DNA from: Oscillospiraceae bacterium
GTDB taxonomy: Bacteria; Bacillota; Clostridia; Oscillospirales; Oscillospiraceae
Direction: 5' to 3'
Assembly (NCBI GenBank): GCA_029009035.1
Contig: JAQXJQ010000126.1
Location: forward strand, 1-10,593
DNA length: 10,593 nucleotides
Part shown: one piece after another, positions 1 to 4,535 of the stretch
Layout: every line of letters begins with the position of its first letter
Numbering within the stretch: position 1 is the first letter of the stretch
Program-made: the position numbers and the translations under genes
The notes under the pieces: model-generated
Seen by the model: only the letters and a program-made list of their open reading frames with translations
What the model was told of the DNA's origin: nothing
The model's database searches: none

Positions 1-443
1 GCTTAAGGGCTGCCGCCCTTAAGAAACCCGCTTGATACACTTCGGTTTCAGCAACCATCACCGGCGCACGAAACCGGATACAACGGCAGCTTCGTATTTG
101 CTGCCGCACAGCTCGGTGGCAAGAACACCCAGCGCCTCAGGATACCGCGCCTGGCTTGAGGCGTGTTGTGGGTAGGCAGGGCACCGAAGAGGGTAGACAC
201 GAAGCGCAGCGGAGAAACCGCTTGAGACACTTCGTCCAAGACGCCGACTTGAGGTCGGACCGCATCGTACTGCGCGGCAGGATCCATAAGGGTGCAACCC
301 TTATGCGTGTTTTTGGTTTCTTTTTGCACGAGCAAAAAGAAACTCGCCCGCAGGCGAAACATCCCCTTCGCCGCGGCTTACAGCTTTCCCTTATAGGGAG
401 GCTTATGATGCACCCCACAGTGGCTGCCGCACCAACGAAGGGG
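1..443. repeat. non-coding region built of consecutive inverted repeats
   Basis: I find no credible gene here; the open frames on both strands run through hairpins and lack good ribosome sites. The stretch instead holds a chain of inverted repeats. Stems I could pair by eye are 2-10/15-23 (9 bp), 43-49/70-76 (7 bp), 84-90/100-106 (7 bp), 133-139/157-163 (7 bp), 208-212/218-222 with outer 199-204/230-235, 244-248/254-258 (5 bp), 285-293/297-305 (9 bp), 316-327/332-343 (12 bp, perfect), 387-391/395-399 (5 bp) and a wide pair 363-370/436-443 (8 bp). An imperfect direct repeat is also present (21-44 and 212-234). The pattern resembles dispersed non-coding repeats of Clostridia genomes, but I cannot name a family. 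A structured RNA or the degraded end of a mobile element are alternatives. Confidence 0.5.
316..343. repeat. perfect 12-bp inverted repeat, A/T-tract hairpin
   Basis: Arms 316-327 and 332-343 are perfectly complementary with a 4-base loop (acga). Each arm contains a five-base T or A tract. It is the strongest hairpin of the left-hand repeat region. It could act as a weak terminator for transcripts of the minus-strand gene at 458-1369 or from outside the window, but no long T tract follows the stem on either strand, so I list it as a repeat. Confidence 0.6.
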
Positions 444-457
444 CTGTTGATGGGCGG

Positions 458-1369
458 TCAGAACAGGTCCAGCATACTGTCCAGATAAACAGACTCTCTG
501 ACCTGCAGGTGGTATTCGGGCCTGGTCATGTAGTGGAGCAGGAATTCCAGGATCAGAGCGCTGCCCAGGCTGCGGCCCTCGATCTTGAAGTTGGAAAAGC
601 CCATGGGCAGGTAGACCTTTTGAATGTCGTCCACGCCGATGAACCCCGGGTTTGTCATGGCCTTGGAGAAACGGTAGCCGCTGTCCGCGTCGGGCGCGGT
701 GCAGCGGTGGTCGGGACAGGGGTCTCCGAGGTTTTTGCGGCTGACATTTTCATAGCAGGCGCTCCGGTCCGTGCAGCCAAACCAACAGCATTCGTTGCAG
801 AGAAATTCCACCTTGTCTTTTTGCGATTGCGGCAAGGTGTTCAGCTTGTCAAACCGCTTGTTCAAGCGGAAATCCGGCACCACATAGCGGAACTCATCCC
901 GTTCCAGTTCTCTTTGAAGCTGCGGGAATTCTGTCAGCACCTTGGTGGTGGAGGAGACGAAATAGAGGTTCGGATAGGATCGCTTCAGATAGCCCAGCAG
1001 CAGATCCGAGTGGACAATGACCCCGTTTTGAATTCCTCGGGATCCATCAAACAGAGCGCAGAGACGGTTGCACCTCCTGTCTGCCAGATGTTCTTCCCGG
1101 AGGAGAGAATTGCTGAAGGTGAGTCGGGCCGAAATGCCGTATTCCTCCATCAGCGCCGCCACCTCCCGGGGGTCGTTGCCACCGAACCCCACACGCCCTC
1201 CGCCCCAGATGCAGTCCGCCGGTGCGCCGTAGATGGAGCCGATGTCGCACCAGTCGTAAAAGTATTCCTGATGGGTGCGGAAAAGGGGGAGAAATACTCG
1301 GTATAATTCATAAAACTCAAACAGGCCGGGGAGGTGGTAGTGGGCCACGCCCTTGGAAAGACCATCCAT
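458..1369 (-). CDS. conserved Cys-rich protein, peptidase U32-like
   Basis: This encodes 303 residues; the function is not established. A TIM-barrel/U32 relationship is suggested by the C-terminal FKIEGR motif (residues 261-266) set in a context like the KIEGR motif of U32 family proteins. It is also suggested by a Cys cluster, CNECCWFGC (191-199), followed by C205, C218 and C223, which could bind an Fe-S cluster or zinc. No signal peptide or membrane segment is seen, so it is probably cytoplasmic. The frame is open up to 1507, but the predicted promoter lies at 1479-1507, so the longer start would precede the transcript. The ATG at 1369 has AGAGGT 12 nt upstream, a slightly long spacing. Other U32 members act in tRNA or rRNA hydroxylation or collagen degradation; no such role can be claimed here. 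It is divergent from the BlaI/M56 operon. Coding status is strong, family assignment moderate. Confidence 0.75.
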   Translation of the reverse strand: MDGLSKGVAHYHLPGLFEFYELYRVFLPLFRTHQEYFYDWCDIGSIYGAPADCIWGGGRVGFGGNDPREVAALMEEYGISARLTFSNSLLREEHLADRRCNRLCALFDGSRGIQNGVIVHSDLLLGYLKRSYPNLYFVSSTTKVLTEFPQLQRELERDEFRYVVPDFRLNKRFDKLNTLPQSQKDKVEFLCNECCWFGCTDRSACYENVSRKNLGDPCPDHRCTAPDADSGYRFSKAMTNPGFIGVDDIQKVYLPMGFSNFKIEGRSLGSALILEFLLHYMTRPEYHLQVRESVYLDSMLDLF

Positions 1370-1478
1370 ATTTCTGCAATTACCTCTTTTCTGCTGTATA
1401 CGCATAGGACGGAAGGGGAAAACTGAACTGATGCCCCGTGAGGGGGGTATGGGGCGAAAACGGCATTTCCCTATATTT

Positions 1479-1507
1479 ATTATAGAATAGTTTTCGCGCT
1501 GCTTCAA
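1479..1507 (-). promoter_or_regulatory. sigma-A-type promoter for the U32-like gene
   Basis: Read on the minus strand, TTGAAG (1507-1502) is followed after 17 bp by a consensus TATAAT (1484-1479). Transcription would start near 1472, giving a 5' leader of about 100 nt before the ATG at 1369. The leader can form a short GC stem (1433-1437 with 1451-1455). I recognise no riboswitch in it. Confidence 0.7.
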
Positions 1508-1595
1508 TACCGAGGAAACCTCCTCCCGCGCCGGCTCGGTCTCAGCAGCCCGAAGTGACTGTGACGATCTTTTGGTAAAAATGTTCTGAAGCCCA

Positions 1596-1624
1596 TTGAC
1601 AACGCGTGTCTACGGGTGTAGACT
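1596..1624 (+). promoter_or_regulatory. promoter of the blaI/blaR1-like operon
   Basis: A perfect -35 TTGACA (1596-1601) is followed after 17 bp by TAGACT (1619-1624) as -10. The -10 box and most of the spacer lie inside the first BlaI-type palindrome (1608-1623), so repressor binding would occlude RNA polymerase. This is the arrangement expected for an autoregulated operon. Confidence 0.75.
1608..1623. promoter_or_regulatory. BlaI/MecI-type operator 1
   Basis: A perfect 6-bp palindrome GTCTAC-GGGT-GTAGAC overlaps the spacer and -10 of the operon promoter. Its TAC/GTA core matches the TACA/TGTA type of palindrome bound by BlaI/MecI dimers. The same half-sites recur at 1636-1651. Confidence 0.75.
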
Positions 1625-1635
1625 ATGGCCATGGA

Positions 1636-1651
1636 GTCTACTGGTGTAGAC
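1636..1651. promoter_or_regulatory. BlaI/MecI-type operator 2
   Basis: A second palindrome, GTCTAC-TGGT-GTAGAC, has half-sites identical to operator 1 and a centre 28 bp downstream. It ends immediately before the Shine-Dalgarno AAGGAGG (1652-1658) of the repressor gene, so it lies in the transcribed leader. Two bound dimers would cover promoter and leader. Confidence 0.75.
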
Positions 1652-1664
1652 AAGGAGGCAGCTT

Positions 1665-2036
1665 ATGGATATTCCAAAAATTCACGAGGGCGAGTACCGC
1701 TTTTGTCTGATCATGTGGGAGCATGAGCCGGTCACGGCAGTGGAGCTGGCAAAGCTGTGCCGGGAGCAGCTGGGCTGGAAACGGACCACCACCTATACGG
1801 TCATCAAGCGCCTTGGCGAGAAGGGCGTTCTGCAGAACGAGAACGGCACCGTTACCTCTCTGGTCTCCAAAGATGCGGCCCAGGCATATGAGATCGGAGA
1901 GCTGGTGGAAAAGAAGTTTGAGGGGTCTCTGCCTGCCTTTGTCGCCGCGTTTACCAGGCATCAGACTCTTTCGGAGGAGGATCTGGATGAGGTGCAGCAC
2001 ATGATCGACCGCATCCGGAAGGGAGGCAAATCATGA
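1665..2036 (+). CDS. blaI: BlaI/MecI/CopY-family transcriptional repressor
   Basis: This 123-residue protein is of normal length for the family. It has an N-terminal winged helix-turn-helix (about residues 5-70, recognition helix around TTTYTVIKRLGEKGVL, 41-56) and a C-terminal helical dimerisation region (about 75-118). Family members bind a palindrome as dimers and are inactivated by proteolysis triggered by the membrane sensor of the M56 family. AAGGAGG sits 6 nt before the ATG. The stop overlaps the start of the M56 gene (ATGA, 2033-2036), implying translational coupling. In staphylococcal BlaI the cut lies at an Asn-Phe bond; by my hand alignment the equivalent here is Ala95-Phe96, so the cleavage site may differ. 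The gene is probably autoregulated through the two palindromes upstream. The family is clear, but the signal is unknown and need not be a beta-lactam. Confidence 0.92.
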   Translation: MDIPKIHEGEYRFCLIMWEHEPVTAVELAKLCREQLGWKRTTTYTVIKRLGEKGVLQNENGTVTSLVSKDAAQAYEIGELVEKKFEGSLPAFVAAFTRHQTLSEEDLDEVQHMIDRIRKGGKS

Positions 2037-4099
2037 CCGACCTGTTTTTGAAGATCATCAACATGAGTATCTCGGCAAGCTGGCTTGTACTGGCTGTGCT
2101 GCTGCTCCGGTTTGTCTTTCGGAAGGCCCCCAAGTGGGTCAATGTTTTGCTTTGGGGCATTGTTGCCGTGCGGCTGATCTGCCCGTACTCCATCGAGAGC
2201 GCTTTGAGCTTGATCCCCAGTGCGGAGACCGTCAGCCCGGATATCATGATGGCTGCGGATCCTGCGATCCAAACCGGTATTCCCGCCGTGAACAGCGTAG
2301 TAAATCCGGTGATCAGGGATGTGTTCGCTCCGGAACCGGTTGCCAGTGCAAATCCCCTGCAGATTTGGATTCCGGTTTTCGCAGTCATCTGGCTGATCGG
2401 TGTGACTGCTCTTCTTGTGTATACCGTTGCCAGCTATTGGCGCCTGCGGCGCAAGGTCAGCGAGGGGGTCATTCTCCGGGAAAATATCTTCCAGAGTGAG
2501 AATGTCGCATCGCCCTTTGTGCTGGGCATGTTCAGACCGAGGATCTATCTTCCCTATCACATGGATGGGCAGGATCTGAGCCATGTGGTCGCCCACGAGC
2601 AGGCCCACATTCGCCGCAGAGACCACTGGTGGAAGCCGCTTGGGTTCCTCCTGCTGACGATCCATTGGTTCAATCCTTTGATGTGGCTGGCCTATGTGCT
2701 GCTTTGCCGTGATATCGAGCTGGCCTGTGATGAGATGGTCATCAAGGAGCTGGGCAGCGAGCAGAGGGCAGACTATACCCGGGCGCTTGTGTCCTGCAGC
2801 GTCAACCGCCGTATGATCGCCGCCTGCCCTCTGGCTTTTGGCGAGGTGGGCGTCAAGGAGCGTGTGAAGTCGGTGATGAACTATAAAAAGCCTGCGTTCT
2901 GGGTCATCATTTTGGCAGTCATCACCTGTGCGGTCGTTGCGGTCTGCTTTCTGACCAATCCGGCAGGTACAGCGCTAACCAAATGGACGATTGATGAGGT
3001 GAACATGAGCGCTGTGTTGAGTGATGTTCGCTCCATGGCTGTCCGGTATTACGGAGATTCTGTTTCCTGTGATGATAGCGACATGAACCGCTTTATCTCG
3101 ACCATGGACAAAATCAAGGTTGGGCGCTTACCTGTTTCTCAGAGCAGAGATGAGACACGAGATCAGAGCTTTGCTATTATAATCAACGAGAAACTCATCC
3201 TGAATTTTAATGAGGATTTTTCCAAGATATGGGTTGATAACGGTGTGAAGCCGTCTTTTAGCTATCCCATTTCCAATCCTGAAATAGCAGAGGAATTATT
3301 GCTTGATTTTCACTTCGCACGAAATGGTGCAGGCAGTAACGGTGTTACAGAAAAGTGGTTCGATTATCTTGACACTCCGTCCGAAATGCAATGGGACGGA
3401 CAAATGGAAGCCAATATTCCGGAGTTCCCGGATGTGACTTTCCGTTGGACTTATGGAGAAATGATGGCTGTTACGGGTAACGAAATCACTTCGTTATATA
3501 CCGGAATGCCCATCTGGAACACCTTCCTCTGCGACCTCACCGGGGACGGACTTCCCGAGCTGTGCTCCACCCTCAGCTTTGGCTCCGGCCTGATCGACAA
3601 CCGGATCATTGTCTACGACTATGCCCAGGGCGCAAGCTACACCCTGGAGGATCGCGGGAACTACGATTATACCCTCTGGCTCAACGGCGACGACGGGCAT
3701 CTTTGGGTGGATCAAAAGGTTTATAGCAGCGATGAACTTGCAGCGTCCGGCCGTCTGGTGTTCAAGGATCATTGTATTCAGGTTGAGATGGTTGAAAATA
3801 TTGGAAACGAACCGGGGGAATACTATCTGACCATCGGGGATGACCGCGTCAGGAGGATCGAACTATCCATGTCGGGCGCAGGTGGCGGCTGCGAAAACGC
3901 GGACGGCTCTCTGTTTGAAAAAGGCGAACGCATCTGGCTGGAGCCTCTGGACGGATACCGCGATCTGCGGGGGCTTCAGATTTCCGCACTGAATGAGAAG
4001 GGGGAAGTCGTCTGGTCCGCAGATATTCCTGCCGCAGCGGAAAACAAAGGGTTTACCCGTCTGAAGGACGGCGCCTGGGAGATCACAAATATCAAATAG
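2033..4099 (+). CDS. BlaR1-like M56 metallopeptidase with atypical sensor domain
   Basis: This 688-residue membrane protein is the signalling partner of the preceding repressor. Membrane segments lie at about 12-29, 36-51, 110-131, 205-224 and 288-307. The zinc protease motif HEQAH is at 188-192, with a downstream ELACDE (229-234) likely supplying the third ligand. After the last segment comes an extracytoplasmic part of about 380 residues. In classical BlaR1/MecR1 this part is a penicillin-binding domain with an acylated Ser in an STxK motif; I find no SxxK motif of that kind. It instead contains DLTGDGLPE (501-509), which looks like a calcium-binding loop, and a Gly-rich SMSGAGGGC (612-620). 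The role is inferred: ligand sensing outside, activation of the protease, relief of repression. Codons for residues about 317-490 are clearly AT-richer than the rest. A 15-bp terminator hairpin follows at 4165. Confidence 0.88.
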   Translation: MTDLFLKIINMSISASWLVLAVLLLRFVFRKAPKWVNVLLWGIVAVRLICPYSIESALSLIPSAETVSPDIMMAADPAIQTGIPAVNSVVNPVIRDVFAPEPVASANPLQIWIPVFAVIWLIGVTALLVYTVASYWRLRRKVSEGVILRENIFQSENVASPFVLGMFRPRIYLPYHMDGQDLSHVVAHEQAHIRRRDHWWKPLGFLLLTIHWFNPLMWLAYVLLCRDIELACDEMVIKELGSEQRADYTRALVSCSVNRRMIAACPLAFGEVGVKERVKSVMNYKKPAFWVIILAVITCAVVAVCFLTNPAGTALTKWTIDEVNMSAVLSDVRSMAVRYYGDSVSCDDSDMNRFISTMDKIKVGRLPVSQSRDETRDQSFAIIINEKLILNFNEDFSKIWVDNGVKPSFSYPISNPEIAEELLLDFHFARNGAGSNGVTEKWFDYLDTPSEMQWDGQMEANIPEFPDVTFRWTYGEMMAVTGNEITSLYTGMPIWNTFLCDLTGDGLPELCSTLSFGSGLIDNRIIVYDYAQGASYTLEDRGNYDYTLWLNGDDGHLWVDQKVYSSDELAASGRLVFKDHCIQVEMVENIGNEPGEYYLTIGDDRVRRIELSMSGAGGGCENADGSLFEKGERIWLEPLDGYRDLRGLQISALNEKGEVVWSADIPAAAENKGFTRLKDGAWEITNIK

Positions 4100-4164
4100 G
4101 AATTGAAAGAATGACGGAGAGACTATGGAACAACACAGGCCGTATGACACGAACCTGAAGAAAT

Positions 4165-4205
4165 GCAGAGAGCGCCGGAGGGTTCCGGCGCTCTCTGCTT
4201 TGCGT
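4165..4205 (+). terminator. intrinsic terminator of the BlaI/M56 operon
   Basis: A perfect 15-bp stem (4165-4179 with 4184-4198) with loop GGGT lies 65 nt beyond the M56 stop codon. It is followed by a T-containing tail. It is the first of two adjacent hairpins separating this operon from the convergent tRNA gene. The T tract is broken by a GC pair, so efficiency is uncertain, but the stem is very stable. Confidence 0.75.
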
Positions 4206-4230
4206 CTTTTCGGATCGTTTCCGCAAGAAA

Positions 4231-4264
4231 AAACTCCCCGAAAACAGGCGTTTTCGGGGAGTTT
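4231..4264 (-). terminator. intrinsic terminator of the tRNA-Thr gene
   Basis: A perfect 14-bp stem (4231-4244 with 4251-4264) has a 6-base loop. Read on the minus strand it ends in a run of six T, counting the last stem bases, then CTTG, the right polarity to end the tRNA transcript. The stem begins at the last base of the encoded CCA (4264), so there is no 3' trailer outside the hairpin and processing must open it. Confidence 0.75.
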
Positions 4265-4339
4265 GGAGCTGGTAACGGGACTCGAACCTGCGACCTGCTG
4301 ATTACGAATCAGCTGCTCTACCGACTGAGCTATACCAGC
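4264..4339 (-). tRNA. tRNA-Thr (anticodon CGU), CCA encoded
   Basis: The cloverleaf folds by eye: acceptor GCTGGTA/TACCAGC (7 bp, perfect), D stem GCTC/GAGC, anticodon stem GCTGA/TCAGC with loop TTCGTAA, and T loop TTCGAGT. Anticodon CGT reads ACG, hence threonine. Discriminator T and CCA follow (4267 down to 4264), giving 76 nt. One oddity is in the T stem (GCAGG with CCCGT), which has an A-C mismatch at pair 51-63 and a G-T wobble at 49-65. The rest is canonical. It has its own promoter upstream on the minus strand and a terminator hairpin directly behind it, so it is a single-gene unit. Confidence 0.93.
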
Positions 4340-4367
4340 GCACCATACGAACCATATTGGTCTGCCT

Positions 4368-4396
4368 ATTTTAGCATAGGAGAGAGGTTGCGTCAA
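4368..4396 (-). promoter_or_regulatory. promoter of tRNA-Thr
   Basis: On the minus strand, TTGACG (4396-4391) lies 17 bp from TAAAAT (4373-4368). Transcription would begin near 4361, about 22 nt before the mature tRNA 5' end at 4339. The spacing and boxes fit a strong sigma-A promoter, as expected for a tRNA gene. Confidence 0.75.
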
Positions 4397-4452
4397 TACT
4401 TATATAATAGAAAAAAGCTTGTGGGAGGGAGGGAAAGTTGGCGAAAAAGATG

Positions 4453-4485
4453 TTGACAAGACCGGTTAGTTAGTATAAACTAACC
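4453..4485 (+). promoter_or_regulatory. feoAB promoter with DtxR/IdeR-like operator
   Basis: TTGACA (4453-4458) is followed by TATAAA (4474-4479, 15-bp spacing) or TAAACT (4476-4481, 17 bp). Lying across the -10 is a dyad: outer arms GGTTAGT/ACTAACC (4464-4470 with 4479-4485) and an inner, phase-shifted pair GTTAGT-ATAA-ACTAAC (4469-4484). The TTAG/CTAA half-sites and the position are like boxes of iron-dependent DtxR/IdeR-family repressors, which fits repression of iron uptake when iron is plentiful. The regulator assignment is inference from motif shape and the gene controlled. Confidence 0.6.
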
Positions 4486-4535
4486 AAGATAAGATAGTGA
4501 ACGGAATTGCGCCAAGCGGCGTGAAAGGAGTATCA

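Noticed and set aside
1..443. CRISPR array
   Set aside because: The repeats are unequal hairpins at irregular spacing, not regular identical repeats with unique spacers.
48..488. Open frames on both strands through the left repeat region
   Set aside because: They overlap one another, traverse perfect hairpins and lack convincing ribosome sites; the frames look like by-products of the repeat structure.
1370..1507. N-terminal extension of the U32-like gene to ATG 1507
   Set aside because: The extension covers the predicted -10 and -35 boxes and reads as low-complexity basic sequence unlike the rest of the protein.
4124..4300. Short plus-strand frame after the M56 stop
   Set aside because: It runs through both terminator hairpins and into the antisense of the tRNA; no ribosome site.
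4163..4456. Plus-strand frame with GNGTRTCDLL
   Set aside because: This peptide is the well-known false translation of the antisense strand of a tRNA gene.
4497..4535. GTG start of feoB at 4497
   Set aside because: AAAGGAG at 4524-4530 directly precedes ATG 4536/4539, and the extra residues are not part of the FeoA domain.
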